A stretch of 64,000 bases of DNA from NCBI RefSeq assembly GCF_905147365.1, contig NC_056406.1, positions 3,670,501-3,734,500 of the forward strand, given 5' to 3'. Below are positions 51,401 to 63,841 of this stretch, piece after piece (the stretch's first letter is position 1; every line of letters starts with the position of its first letter). Both the position numbers and the translations under genes were made by a program. This DNA is from Aricia agestis (taxonomy: Eukaryota > Arthropoda > Insecta > Lepidoptera > Lycaenidae). Under the pieces are notes generated by a model. That model was not told where the DNA came from. It saw only the letters and a program-made list of their open reading frames with translations, and did no database searches.

Positions 51401-54400
51401 AAAAGTGTTAGTTTTAAGGTTAGGGCCCCTCGTGCGCAATGGAGAACGCGCGTGTGTTGCGCTCGGGCAAGTCCACGCCCTCGCGGGAAGAGACGCCATC
51501 GTCAGGGCAGACCACGACCCACGAGACCAGCACATGGAGCAGAGGCACCGGCGTTGAAGACACGACGGAGAGCAGCACGCGTACCGACGCTAGGGCCAAA
51601 CTAAATTCAGTACCCGCACAAATCGACAACGTAGTCGAAAATGTAGGAAGTGCGCCGGGCACTATAGTTAACGTCCCCGGGGACAGAGCGAGCAGCAAAT
51701 TATCCGCGTTGCAGGCCGAATTAGAGTATCACAACTCCGAACTAGCACGGGCTAGGGCGGCGTCCGCAGCTGCCATGAGTCGGCTGGAAATAGCTAGGAT
51801 AGAGCTAGGAGAATCCACTGACGCGGACCAGCCACCCAGATCGAATAAAACCCGAGTTGAAGGCTGGATCTCGGAGCAATGTGTTAGGCCGTCAACAAGC
51901 GCTCAAAACCCGGGACGAGACCCGCGTCCGACCGAAAACATCAAACCGCGCGCCGGTAACACGTCGCTTAGCGACATGACATTGCTAGCCAACGCGATAG
52001 TTCAAGCGGTCAATTCGAGTAGGTCGGAAGCGACGCCTAAATTCATTCATGAGTTGCCCCACTTCGACGGAACAATTACGGAGTGGATGGCGTTTAAATC
52101 CGTTTTTAATGACACCGCGGATATGTTCTCGGACATTCAAAATGTAGCTAGGTTAAGAGGATTCCACACCGCCCTTTTTTCCATACAAACGTTGTCCCCT
52201 GTTTCCTCCCTGGATAATGCTAGTAGAGTTATAATTTTTTTCCTGAATATCTACGGCCACTAATACAATGTCCCTATGTTTTCTTTTTTTTCATAATTTA
52301 ATTATTAAATAAGATATGAACGTTCAAAAACCCAAAAAAATGGCCAAATTTTCCACTGTGTTCAAACGTCCAGAAAACAGATTTGGCTAGATTATACAAA
52401 AAAAGCAAAACATAGGAACACAGCTCAAGCCTTTTTTTAATATTTAATGAAAAAAGTACTTAAATCGGTTAAGTTTTGGAGAAGGAATCAGGGGACAACG
52501 AATCGTTGATTTTCTGGATTTTCTGCAGTTGTCTCGATCGCGTTCTGCGGTATAGGCCTGAGGTAAGGGAGACAGCTATAGATATTACACGTACTTTTTT
52601 TTCATTTCTCTAGCCCCTGTTGTATCCTCTTAAGAAAAGCATTAAGAGACGCGGCCCGCGAAACAGTTAGATCTTTGCTATACACAGTATCGGACCCGTA
52701 CGAAATAATAGATACGCTAGAACGGCGATACGGCAGGCCAGAACTACCTACTTATTCTCTCCGAAATCGAAAACATAAAACGTTTACCCCGTATGACGGA
52801 AGACGGGCGCAATGTTAGTAGTTTCGCGAGTAAAATATCAAACACGGTAGCGGCCATAAAGTCACTTAACCAGCCACAATATTTGTACTCTCCCGAGTTA
52901 GTGGGTCGAATAGTCGACAAGTTAAATATTATTTTAAAATATAAGTGGTACGAGTTCAAATCTGAACGACCCGGAGCACCGGAGCTCGAATTAATGGCTA
53001 GATTTTTAAATATTATGGCGGATCAGTGCGGCGCGATGTTCGCATACGAAACAGCTAGGGAGGAAAGGAGAGGCAAGATGAAACCTCGCGCGGTAAACAC
53101 GACTCGCACACGGACTCATAGATCGACGCGTTATGATAGCGATAGTTCCTGTGATAGATCAGATTGCGAAGTCACGTACGAGCCGCGTAATACCGTAGCA
53201 GCCGCGTTCAAACCCTCAGCTAAAAAGGCCGAACCATTCAGGCCGAAGCATCGCACGCCGCGCCCCGCGACAGAGGCGCCACGCTCCGCGACGGAAGCGC
53301 CGTCAAACTCGTCCAATAGAAATAATTGTCCCGTATGTTCAGGCTCCCATACGACTATTAATTGTGCAGATTTTATTAAACTTAGCGTATCGGAAAGATG
53401 GGACGCAGCTAAAAATAGTAAACTTTGCTTTAGATGTCTAAATAACTCGCGCGGGCGAACTTTCAGATGTAAATATATTCCGTGCGGCATAAACGGTTGC
53501 GAAGCGTCTCATAATAAGCTATTACACGGCAGCGGCAGTGCAGCGCCGCCCGCAAGCGGCAATGTTAGCTCAATAAATCACGTTCGTGCGTCAAACACCT
53601 ACCTCAAAGTAGTGCCGGTTGAGATAAGTGGCCCAGTGGGCACCACCGCTACATACGCCTTGCTGGACGAGGGCTCTACATTGACCCTAGTTGAGCGTAC
53701 GGTAGCGGACAGTGTAGCACCCAGGGGTCGCAGCCAGCTACTTAAGTTGGAAGGGGTAGGCGGTAACCAAATTGACGACCCCGAATCGTGCAACATATCG
53801 CTAACAATCCGCGGCGCGTGTAGTCGAAATCTAGAAAAAATGAACGCGAGCACGATTAGTAATTTGAACCTTACGCCGCAGTCCGTAAGCAAGGACCTAG
53901 TTAGACAGTGCAGCCACCTAGCGGAATTAGAAGACGAACTGTGTTACGAGCAGGCTAAACCTACGATACTCATCGGCCAAGATAACTGGCACTTAATTAC
54001 GTCTCGACAATTACGTATCGGAAATAAGGGTCAGCCAGTGGCGTCGTTAACTAAATTAGGATGGGTCCTGCACGGGCAGGACGCAAGCTCGCGTAATTTA
54101 AATAATATTCAGTTCATAAGTCACGTAAGAACGTCGCAGTCCGAGGATCCCGCGTTAGAATTGATAAGGAATTATTTTAGCATAGAGTCGTTAGGTATAG
54201 AGCCGCGTAAACCTAAAGCGGATCCGGACGAGCGCGCGTTAACTGTTTTAAATAGAACTTGCAATAAAATGAACGATTGCGATCGGTATGAGTCAGGCTT
54301 ATTGTGGAAAACCGACAATGAAGTAATGCCGGACAATAAGAAACAAGCCCTAAGCCGTCTGTACAATCTAGAGAACAAATTAGATAAAAACTTAAACTTA

Positions 54401-57400
54401 AAAATAGAGTATTCGAAACAAGTAAATAACTTGCTAAGTTCGGGTTACGCAGAACTAGTGAGCACCCCAGCCACATCACCTCGCACCTGGTACTTACCTC
54501 ATTTTTCAGTGGTTCATCCCCAAAAAGGTAAGGTGCGACTGGTTTTTGACGCTGCGGCTAAATGTGGGGGAAAATGTTTGAATGATGCGCTACTAACCGG
54601 GCCCGACTTATTGCAGTCGCTTTTCGGCGTTTTAGTTAGGTTCCGCGAAGGAAAAATAGCAGTAGTAGCGGACATCAAAGAGATGTTCTTACAAATAAAA
54701 GTGATTGATTCGGATCGCGACAGCCTTCGTTTTCTGTGGCGAGGCGACGATAGAAACATCCCCCCGCGAGAATACCGTATGACCTCGCTTATTTTTGGGG
54801 CGGCCTCATCGCCGTGCGTGGCCATTCATGTTAAAAATAAAAACGCGCAAAACTTTAGTTCAGAGTACCCGAAGGTAGCTAAAGCTGCGGAACGGAACTT
54901 TTATATGGACGATTACTTAGACTCATTCGACGACGCGGACGAAGCCAGGCAAGCGGTCAATGCCATGTATAGGATTAACTTAGGCGCTTCGTTCGAGTTA
55001 CGCGGTTGGGCGTCGAATGTGCCCGAAGTGATAAAAGACGTTTCCGATAAGCGAATTAGCGGCGCGACGACTTTAGGAAAAAGCGATACAGAGAGGACTT
55101 TAGGTCTCATTTGGAACCACGCTCGCGACACTCTAGGATTTAACGTGAACCTCAGAAACACGCCATCTAGTGTAATTTCAGGGGAAATTTTACCCACCAA
55201 GAGGCAAGTCACTAGCGCCGTCATGTCGGTTTTCGACCCGTTAGGATTAGTTTCGCCGGTAACTATGGTAGGTAAGTGCCTCATTCAGGAAATATGGCGT
55301 AGTGGCGTAGGTTGGGACAATCTTATAACTAAGGAACACCACATTACGTGGATGTCGTTTATTAATAATTTAAACTTGCTGAGGACTTTCGAAATAGAAA
55401 GATACGTACCTGCCCCGCCCTCTGGCGAGGGGGAGTTACACATATTTTGCGATGCTAGCGAAAAAGTTTATTCGGCCGCAGTTTATTTCGTTAGCATGAA
55501 TAATAACACAAAGACGGCTAGATTAGTTACGGGAAAGGCGAAAGTAGCGCCGTTGAAACCAATTTCGATACCGCGATTAGAGTTGCAAGCCGCGGTTCTT
55601 GGTTCCCGCTTAGCAGAGTCAGTAAAACGGGAATCTGACTACAAAATTACAAAGTCGTATTACTGGTCGGATTCAAAAACGGTATTAGCTTGGATTAGGT
55701 CCGATCCGCGTACTTTCAAGTCGTTTGTCGCGCACCGGCTAGCCGAGATCGAAAGTACAACGACCCCGGCCGACTGGCGATGGGTGCCGAGCGCCGACAA
55801 CGTCGCGGACGACGCTACCAAGGGCATTCCGGTGAATTTTAGTTCGACACACAGATGGTTTACAGGACCTAGCTTTATTTTAGACGACCCCGCGACATGG
55901 CCGTGCGAAAAGCGGACCGCGGCTCCCTTACCCCCTTCAGGGGAGGAGAGAATAATTAAGCAGGTTCACGTCTGTGTAGACCATGTAAATAACGATTACT
56001 TGCCTAAAGTTGAAAGGTTTTCGAAGTATAAGCGCCTGGTACGCGCTGCTGCCACCGTCTTGCTCTCGGCTGAGGCATTTAAAGCCAAATTGCTCAAGAG
56101 AAAAGTAAATACGGAAATCTCTCCTGATCACATCAGACTAGCAGAATTGCTGCTTATCAAGAGGAGTCAGAACATCTCGTTCGCGGACGATATAAAGACG
56201 ATAGAGGCTGGGCAACGACCTCCGAAGAGGTCCCCCTTTCACAAACTTGCTGTGAAACTCGACCGCAGCGGGATATTATACCTCGATAGCAGAGTTAAGG
56301 AAGAATATAATCTGCCTGTCCTACATGCGAAGGAAGAATTTACCCGACTGTTAGTGCATCACACGCACGCTGTATTTAACCACGGCAATCACCAAACCGT
56401 GATGAACGAGCTCCGACAGCGCTACCACATAATTGGACTACGCAGCATCCTTCGCTATATATGCAACAAGTGTCAATGGTGTAGAACCTACAGGGGAACT
56501 CCCTCTAAAATTCCCCTGGGTGACTTACCTCCTGAAAGACTGGCCCATAATCAGCCGCCGTTCACAGCCTTGGCGGTTGACTATTTTGGCCCAATGCAAG
56601 TCACGATCGGGCGAAGACACGAGAAGCGGTGGGGCGCACTTTACACGTGCCTCACCACTCGGGCCGTGCATCTGGAGCTGGTGCCTTCCCTATCTGCATC
56701 CTCCATGATTATGAGCTTGCGCCGAATGATGTCCCGCCGTGGCACTCCGACGGTCATATATAGCGACAACGGAACCAACTTCGTGGGCGCCGAGAAAGAA
56801 GTGACGGAAGCTCTTCAACAAAATGACGACGCGATGAAGGTCTTCGCCTCCGGAAAACAGATAATTTGGAAAAGAATACCCCCTGGGGCCCCGAACATGG
56901 GCGGCGCCTGGGAGAGATTAGTGAGATCTGTGAAGGCGGCATTACGAGTCACCTTAACAGAAAAGACGCCCCTAGATGAAGTGTTGCATACGCTGTTGCT
57001 GGAAGCAGAACATGTCATAAATACGAGACCGTTAACACCAGTAAATCCTGATCTAAACGAGGAATCACTGACCCCAAATCACTTCCTAATTGGGAGGTCA
57101 AGCGGGATGATACCTTTCGGCTCGTATAAAGACTACACAGCAGACAGTCGCTCGTGGAAAGCTGCGCAAAAGTTGGCCGAAGCGTTCTGGGCTAGATGGG
57201 TAGCAGAGTACAAACCCCAATTGATGCCTCGGCTCGGCAACTCGCAGCACAGCAACCTCAACCCCGGAGACATCGTTATAATATGTGATAGAACGATGCC
57301 CCGTGGAATATGGCCTAGAGGTGAAATAATAAAGACTTTCCCAGGTCCAGACGGGCGGGTTAGAGTAGCAGAAGTCCGTACAGCCGCCGGACTAATTCGT

Positions 57401-60400
57401 CGCCCAGCCTCTCGTCTGATTCTCGTAAGCAGCCAGGAATAAAACGTTTCGGTGCTTGCGCACGAGGGGGAGACTGTAAATAATAGCTTAGTTTTATTCC
57501 CTCCTTTGTTTACACTTAGATTTAAGATTTCATATTAGTAATTCCTATTGGAAAATGTTTATCTTGTGTCTCATTTTTATAATATTGCTGTCCCTTTCGC
57601 ACGGGAATGTAGTGTGTTTCACACAATTGTTATTGCTGTATCTTTCTTGCATAGTTGCACTCGAACTATTGTTGTCTCTTTTTTACATGGCTTTGTTTTA
57701 CATATTTTATTGTTTATTTATCTTATAAGAATGTTTGTTTACCATTGTATTAGCTTATAAGAATCCCATTTGATGTCATATTATGTGTAAAATGTTATAT
57801 TTCAATAAACGGACTGCATTCGTTCGACAACAACCGATAGAACCCCACGGGCTCTAACGGTACAAATTTCCTATATAAACACGCACTTTCTCGGTGCATA
57901 CACATTCACTTCCGACAAGCCAAGCAGATGCATGCGTAAGCCCTGCTCCACCACACTCCGCTCCAAGCAGTACCAAGTTTACTCCTGTGTTTCCTTCTCG
58001 TCTCCTGCACCTCCTTCTCCAGAAATCTTCCATCCGGCATCCTTCACCCTTCAAGATACAGTCCACTGCTCTGCCACCCGGCGACCACGGCCCCGCCGAG
58101 TTTGTCGTGTCGCCAACACCTGTGGTATTCTTCGATGCGCTTGTGTTGTCAGGTGTGGGCCGAAGCTACGCGTGCAATGACCAGGAGAGGGACCCCGTGC
58201 TCTACTTGCTGACCGGTCGTTGTAGCCTATGGCTGCCCCGTTCAAGCCAGACACGGGTTCGACCGGCGCGGAAGCCTAACGCGGCTTATGGTCGAGGCGA
58301 CCCGGTTATGCTTGATGTCTGCTGACGTGGTGCGGATGGGCGGGGAGTGTTGATGATGATTGATGTCCAGAAGGATGTATGTTCTTGTCGGTGGTCACCA
58401 ATTTAACGTTGTTAGTGGCGGCCGAAAAGGAAGATCTTCCGACCGAGCGAGATAGCATGCTCGGTCAGGCCGAAGCCCACTGACGTCATTTCAGACGTTG
58501 TATATATCTTGCCGTTCTACGAAACTTCGATAGCGCAATGCAGGAATGTTAGGCAAATTGTGGGTACCGCCACACTCTATCACTCTTATAGAGATCGCAA
58601 CGAGTTAACGTATAACCATAAAGAAATCATGCAAGTAGGTATAATAATGTAGTCCATGGTACAACTCAAGCGTCAACTACTCAAGGTTTATCAAGTGAAG
58701 TTTCCGATGTGCCAGACAGAATATACATTAACTTTTGAATAGACAGACTTTGTATAGTTGTTCACTGTGTATTTTTTTATCACAAGCGTAAAAGTCTAGT
58801 ACTTAATAGAATTAGTCGTACCGATATAATGTGACCCTTGAGTCCGTGCGCAGCGTCGGCGCACTCGATGACTGCCGACAGCTGCGGGTAGCCCACGCCC
58901 GTCTTGATCCGCGTCGTGCATACTGAGCCTGGACCTATTCCGACCTGGAAGATTATAAATGTCTATAAAATTCACCAAAGTTCAGGGAAAATTACCAAAA
59001 AGGTTGACCAGCTAGTACCATTGAACAAATTGATTTATAGGTAGATGATGACCTACATAAATTAGTTGGGTTATGTCATGTCAGTGTTGGCTGCGCAGTA
59101 AGCTTAACATAAGTCATAACCCGACCAAACAAACTCGGTCCATCCTTAGATGTCTGCCTTATGCCAATGAATCTGTTTCTCGATAGTACATCGGGGCGAA
59201 CAAAATAGGGATATACAGGTTCAAATGAGCCCGTTAAAATGAACAACTTTTTCTATGAGAACAATGCTGAGCTGAGAACTCAAAAAAAAATGCCGACTTC
59301 ATACCCACACAAATTGCCCGGATCGGCATTTTGTGTGGGTAAGACGATGGATTTTTTTGAGTACTCGCAGTATTGTATTGTATTAATACTCGCAAACAAT
59401 ATTAATAATCAAAATTCAATTACCTTAATTATATCTGCTCCGGAAAGGATTAATTCTTCGACCATTTCTCCCGTGACTACATTACCGGCCTGAAAATTTA
59501 ATAATTTTGTAAATAATTTCGGTCAAAATTAAATACATTAACATAGTTAAGATACCACAAGGCTAGTGAGCTGTAGACTGACAAAGCACAATCAAACATT
59601 CCCGGTTTACAAAAGGCAAGGGCAATCACTTATCACAAAAAACCCAAAAGAAAACACTCACTATAATAGTATGCGTGGGGAAGGCTGCGCGTACTCTTCT
59701 CAGGTACTCGACGAAGTGCTGCGAGTAGCCGTTGGCGACGTCCAGGCACACGAACTTCACCTCCTTCACGTTGTTGAGGATCTCCGACAGACGGTCGAAG
59801 TCCGCCTCGCCTGTGCCCGAGCTGGCAGCTGGAAACATTAAAAAAAAAGATTAATCAGTGGCGGTCATAGGGGGTGGCGAACAATGCAATCACTCGGAGC
59901 CTCGCAAGGTGTTTTTTCGTAAGACAAAGGACCTCGCAATGATCTGCCCCCCAGGGCCTCGCAAAGACAGCTGCGGTCGTGTATTACGCGTTTCCCGTAG
60001 GCCGTAGTCCCACCTTCAGGAGCAGGAACACCGTTGGGGTTCTAGTGGGTAGTCCCGGGTGCGTCTTCCGTCCGCCCCGGGGAGTTCCACATACGAAAGT
60101 GTGTCTGTCTGTTAGCTCTTCACGCCCAAACCGATGAACCAATTTTGCTAAAATTTGGTATGGAAAGCTACATTAAGTCCCGGGAAGGACATAGGATACT
60201 TTTTATCCCGGAAACATGTGGTTCCCACACAAGAAATGAATTTGGCGCAACGGAGTTGTGGGCGTCGTCTAGTATCTAAATACAAGGATTTTAGAACTGT
60301 CCTAATTTTGTACCTACCACTGGTTCGGGTTCTATGACATAAATCTTGCCTTCTCTCATTTTGGTCGGATTGTTTTAATCCTCCGGGATTAGAATTTTAG

Positions 60401-63400
60401 TCTTGATGGCGTTACAAACATCTTTACTAGCCCAAGAAATACCTACTTTACGATAATATTGACTATTGTGGAAATATTAGTTCAGTCGCTCTATTATTAA
60501 TCAAACATTGATTAAAATATATCTTAGCAAATCAAAATGATTGAAACTACTTACAAGCAATATTGTCAGTAGTTTCAATCATCCTAAACATTTCCACGAT
60601 TTCCATAAACGATATTTGATTTGTAGATCAACTTTTTGTATCGGTCACAACCCACGGGGATAAAATACATAAAAACCCGTATAATTTGGGTCAAGGCTGC
60701 GGCAGTGGGTTTCCAGGGCGTAGTGGTGTACCTAACAATGGTTCTGGCCGGACGCCAAACGCTCGTTCTACGTAATGGAGCTCATCTCGATTATTTCCGT
60801 CAAATTCTTGGATGCAATCCGTTTAGGCATTACCTAGGTTCCTCTATTATTGTGATCTTTATGTCGTTGTTATAAAAGTCCGGTCATAAGTAGAATAACT
60901 TCGAACGGTTTGTTCACGCGCTTTCGCACTCTCTTTTCGTACATTACGTTTATTACCTGTGCTTTAAACATGGGAAAGCCACTCGACACGACTGGACCGT
61001 TCCTGCAGCCTTACTAAGACCGATAGTCAGATAACTGTAGGCCTCACGTAAGATTATAACTTATAAGGACCAGGAACGAATCGCCTACCTAGGCGATTCG
61101 TCTAGCTGGATCATTACATAAAAAATCAGTCACTACTCATTATCAGCTATTACATAATAATAATTATTACATAATATGCTGTGAAATTCATAATTAGTTC
61201 CGAACGAATAAAATTAACAATGCCTCTTGATAAGATACTATCATTGAACAATAATTAGTTATTTCATATTGGTTAATTCTTTTGAATTGTTTAGAATTTG
61301 ATAAATAACGATCACTAAGTAAAGTTAAAAAATATTTACCCAAATGTTCGAGACTCGACGGATTTTCTTCTGCAAACTTCTTCCATTCTTCTAAACTGTA
61401 GTATTTGTGAATGCACGTGAAGACACCATGCTGAAAGTAATAATTGAACTTAGAGGAAATAGTTTATCGCGAAAATTTGAGAGGCGCGGTGTTGCCAAAC
61501 GAAACTGTTCCTCCGAAACAGTAGGATTGACTGATTGATTTATAGGTAGGCCTAAAATATCGGCCTATAACAAGACGTGAGTGGAAGAATAAGATAAGTA
61601 ACATGAAAATACTTCCCGTTTTTTTGCTTAAATGGAGGCTTAAGGACCGGAAAAATTATTTGAAATAGAAAAACAATGGATTATTATGTGTAGCCAGATA
61701 TATTAGCTAGGTCATGAAGTAGATAAGTTACAAGTTTTATTAAAATAATTAGGTAAAAAATTAGTTATTGTCCGTATGTTACGAAATGGTACTTGTTCGA
61801 TTCTTCCACTCACGTCGTTTATTCTTATGCTAAGTACTGACATACGGTTTTGCTCGATAGTTTTACTCCATATCGAAGGAAATGACATATTTGACATATT
61901 TAATTCCATCGAGCTGGAGGCGCTGGAGCTCGAAGCGAGCCTTCGAGCTGTCAGTTTTGCGGTCCACACGGTGGTTATTGCTCGATTCGCAGACTAAACA
62001 GTGCATAATCCTGAATCGCTTCCTTCTAAGCATACAACTATGCGTTTGTCGGATAGTTGTATGCTAAGAAGGAAGAGACTTAAAAGAAGTTGTCTTTTTT
62101 TAAAGACTGCTGAGCAAAGGCCTCTTCCAAGGTATTTCTCTCCTCTCGATCTAATACCAGTAGTCTCTACGAGTTGCCTTTACATGGTCTAAATTGCCAA
62201 CACCTCGCTCGGTCGGAACTCGACATTTTTAATTATTCCCACGACAATCGACATCATATTAAAAGGCAAGCAACGTTTCCCGGGTCAGCTAGTATTTTTT
62301 TTGGAAAATTCATCACCAAATAAACATGAAGTAACAAAAACGGAAATCTTAGGTATATAAATGCATTTGTTTAGCACGCTGCCCGAATTCTCGAGCTTGT
62401 GACAGAATGATCTCAGTGTTTATATTGTAACAGCCGCGTGCTATTATAAACTTCCTGCTTCAGTCAGTCTACATTGTTCAAAGAAATCGCTACTATCTTT
62501 TCACATACGCCTTCCGGTCTAATGTTTTCAGCATTGGAATTTGGAACTGTTTGTTTTAAGAATTCCTATATATAATATGTATTTACTACATAAAATCGAT
62601 CTACGTACCTCTCTCGGTCGCCTAACTAAATATTAATATTATGATCTGGTGAATCAATTTCCTACTACTGGTACTTTTGTACCTTAAATTGAATATTTTG
62701 CAATGCAAAGGTATTATAAAAAGTCATGTACTTATAGTCTGTCAAGAAAGTGAAGAAATTAAAAAGTGGCAACATCGTAGTGTCATCCCTTTTTTCTAGA
62801 TTGATTTGAAAGGGATGTCACTACGATGTTGCCACTTTTTAATTTCTTCACTTTCTTGGCAGACTGTACTTAAACAAAGTAAAACAACGCAACACTACCA
62901 TGCCCTTTGTATTTTCTCTACACGCGACCTTATTTGGCCTTGTCCTAAAATGACCCAACATTTTCTCCACTGAAGCTAGCTTGTCGAGTTGATATTGGGA
63001 CATATTCTTATCTATAATATTAGTACCTAATATTGCGTTGCGTTACTTTTACGTAAGTCATTCAAGTCCCTGACACTGAAAAAATGATTAAAATCGATTC
63101 AGCAGTTTTGACTTGTTTTCATTATTACTACCGTACCCGTGGCCTACATTGGTCGGTACCGCCGCAAAAGCTACTTCCCGCAATTTTTAAATCTGTTATA
63201 TCTTCGAAAATATACATTTAAATCGTAATTTATGCTGTAAAGGGCCATATAGATATACATTAAATCAACAATGAATTGTATAAGGATTAATGCTGTATTT
63301 GTTAAAATTGCTTCGAAAATTTGCCATTATTTGTCGTAAAAAGAAAATGACAAAAAAATGTTATTGTGGGATATCCAATAACAGACATATTATACCGTCA

Positions 63401-63841
63401 CGGAATTTACTTTAGACCTTTTCAATGTGTACAATAGGTACTTTGATAAATCTCGTGATACCCTATGCGATACAGAACGAAATGACACAGGGGGCAAGCA
63501 GGGGGTATTCTAGGTTTACTGTCATCAGTCATCACATTATGAAATATTGAGGTGTATTTAATTCTTACATAATATGTAAGAATTAAATTCACCTCAATAT
63601 TTCATTATAAAATTGCTGTGACGTCACACAATTTTGTGTGAAACTAATGAAATTCGTACGACATACCTACTTGATGGATGGTCCCCTTGCCAGGAACATC
63701 TAGCATAATTTTCTTGCCTACCTTGGACAACTCCTTGGCCATTTCGAATGTGCCGACGGTGTCCATGTTGCTCGCCATGATGGGGACACCCCTGTAGGTC
63801 TGCCCCGAGTTCCGGAATTTGATCTCTCTGTACAGGTCCAC
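48474..63841 (-). CDS. GMPR: GMP reductase, seven 3' exons (5' exon outside window)
   Basis: GMP reductase converts GMP to IMP and ammonia with NADPH, in cytosolic purine salvage. Minus-strand exons in order: 63841-63722, 61430-61340, 59828-59662, 59489-59424, 58944-58822, 49192-48976 and 48622-48474. All internal joins are GT-AG and in phase, and the product follows animal GMPR closely: NMDTVGTFEMAKEL, then HKYYSLEEW, CLDVANGYS, GNVVTGEMVEELILSGADII, the loop GPGSVCTTR with the catalytic cysteine, the DGGC segment, FGAGADFVM and KLFYGMSS. The IMPDH/GMPR barrel is nearly complete; the missing part is about the first 29 residues. The last exon ends RATFIRCCR and then TGA, but a strong donor (CAG then GTGAGT) overlaps this stop, so a short further exon is possible. 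Intron 5 (49,193-58,821) holds the BEL element. Confidence 0.92.
49205..49285. repeat. GC-rich inverted repeat beside a GMPR exon
   Basis: GCTTACAAACGAACGGCACT pairs imperfectly with AGTGCCATTCGTCTGTAAG, and the inner GTCGACACG region is itself palindromic. It starts 13 bp from the exon at 48,976-49,192. Confidence 0.5.
50119..50762 (+). repeat. 5' LTR of the BEL/Pao element
   Basis: 644 bp with TG...CA ends, a TATA-like TATATAAACACGC and an AATAAA upstream of it. It differs from the 3' LTR at one visible site (GTGTTGCC here, GTGTCGCC in the other). Confidence 0.85.
51439..52263 (+). pseudogene. BEL gag 5' part, interrupted
   Basis: The ATG at 51,439 starts a gag-like region: charged N-terminus, a coiled stretch (LSALQAELEYHNSELARARA), then the capsid-like LPHFDGTITEWMAFKSVFND block typical of BEL gag. 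The frame is lost at 52,153, where the TTAA MITE begins; the final residues up to the stop at 52,263 are MITE sequence. The duplication-plus-MITE insertion is 477 bp, a multiple of three, so it does not by itself change frame, but its internal stops truncate the product. Confidence 0.75.
52153..52633 (+). mobile_element. TTAA-flanked MITE (piggyBac-like), copy 3, inside BEL
   Basis: 473 bp between TTAA at 52,153-52,156 and 52,630-52,633; ends GAGGATTCCACACC and TGTATCCTC. Very close to copy 1 at 26,493. Because the host BEL copy is itself young, this insertion must be recent. Confidence 0.8.
52793..57442 (+). pseudogene. BEL gag C-terminus and pol, long open frame
   Basis: This 1,549-codon open frame includes, in order: zinc-knuckle-like CPVCSGSHTTINC (near residue 182), the aspartic protease-like ALLDEGSTLTLV (288), reverse transcriptase with FYMDDYLDSF (704), RNase H with IFCDASEKVYSAAVYF (885), integrase H-H-C-C (about 1,187-1,230) and an integrase core with LAVDYFGPM (1,262), YSDNGTNFVGAEKE (1,323) and GGAWERL (1,370). 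The catalytic residues look intact. The first ATG is not the true start; the frame belongs to a polyprotein starting at 51,439 that is now split. Confidence 0.85.
57475..58118 (+). repeat. 3' LTR of the BEL/Pao element
   Basis: Same length and ends as the 5' LTR; preceded by the purine tract GAGGGGGAGAC and followed by the target duplicate CCTGT. Confidence 0.85.
59303..59342. repeat. Short hairpin in a GMPR intron
   Basis: TACCCACACAAATTGCC and GGCATTTTGTGTGGGTA are inverted copies with a small loop, about 80 bp from the exon at 59,424-59,489. It may be a MITE remnant. Confidence 0.4.
60085..60272 (+). mobile_element. Helitron, 'TCCATACTAATATTATAAA' family, 5'-trimmed
   Basis: It keeps the TGTCTGTCTGTTAGCTCTTC tract, the CAATTTTGCTAAAATTTGG block, the hairpin CGCAAC-GGA-GTTGTG and the terminal CTAG followed by T at 60,269-60,272. 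The TC start is lost. It lies in a GMPR intron. Confidence 0.6.
60273..61339. other. GMPR intron, no feature recognised
   Basis: AT-rich apart from a short CCTAGGCGATTCG palindrome-like patch near 61,090. No gene or repeat pair found. Confidence 0.35.
61832..61993. repeat. MITE fragment, 'AAGTACTCACATACGG' family
   Basis: AAGTACTGACATACGGTTTT, then TAGTTTTACTCC and GTCAGTTTTGCGGTCCACAC, match the element at 1,341-1,678. Only one end is well kept. Confidence 0.5.
62271..63552. other. GMPR first visible intron, mostly featureless
   Basis: It contains the MITE at 62,734-62,868 and a CAGCTAGT at about 62,286 that could be a decayed Helitron end. Otherwise nothing recognisable. Confidence 0.35.
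62734..62868. repeat. Fold-back MITE 'ATAGTCTGTCAAAAAAGTG', copy 2
   Basis: TAGTCTGTCAAGAAAGTGAA and TTCACTTTCTTGGCAGACT pair; inner GTGGCAACATCGTAGTG and CACTACGATGTTGCCAC pair exactly. Very similar to the copy at 33,087. Confidence 0.7.
63553..63604. repeat. Short AT-rich palindrome
   Basis: ATTGAGGTGTATTTAATTC and GAATTAAATTCACCTCAAT flank TTACATAATATGTAA; a stem of about 25 bp. Confidence 0.5.

Larger units (their letters stand above)
50119..58118 (+). mobile_element. BEL/Pao LTR retrotransposon, 8,000 bp, young
   Basis: The LTRs are 50119-50762 and 57475-58118, each 644 bp, TGTAAATAATAG...GCCAACA, differing at one base by my reading. The target duplication is CCTGT (50,114-50,118 and 58,119-58,123). 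A primer-binding-like TGGTCCTTCAGAAGCC follows the 5' LTR, and a purine tract GAGGGGGAGAC precedes the 3' LTR. The LTRs include TATATAAA and AATAAA. Internal coding runs from 51,439 to 57,442, broken by a TTAA MITE (52,153-52,633) and a single-base frame change near 52,742-52,760. This copy cannot make the full polyprotein. Confidence 0.88.
49451..58575 (+). mobile_element. Direct-repeat element in A-B-A-B-A order, split by the BEL provirus
   Basis: Unit A (about 175 bp, TTAACGTTGTTAGTGGCGG to GTACCGCCACA) starts at 49,451, 49,925 and 58,403; unit B (about 300 bp) lies between. Removing the 8,000-bp BEL element and its 5-bp duplication leaves a regular period of about 474 bp. The array ends at CCGCCACA (58,575), and CTCT flanks both ends, suggesting one insertion of an element with direct terminal repeats that was later duplicated. 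No protein family is recognisable; ORFs through B (SGVGRSYACNDQERDPV) repeat because the DNA repeats. Confidence 0.6.
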
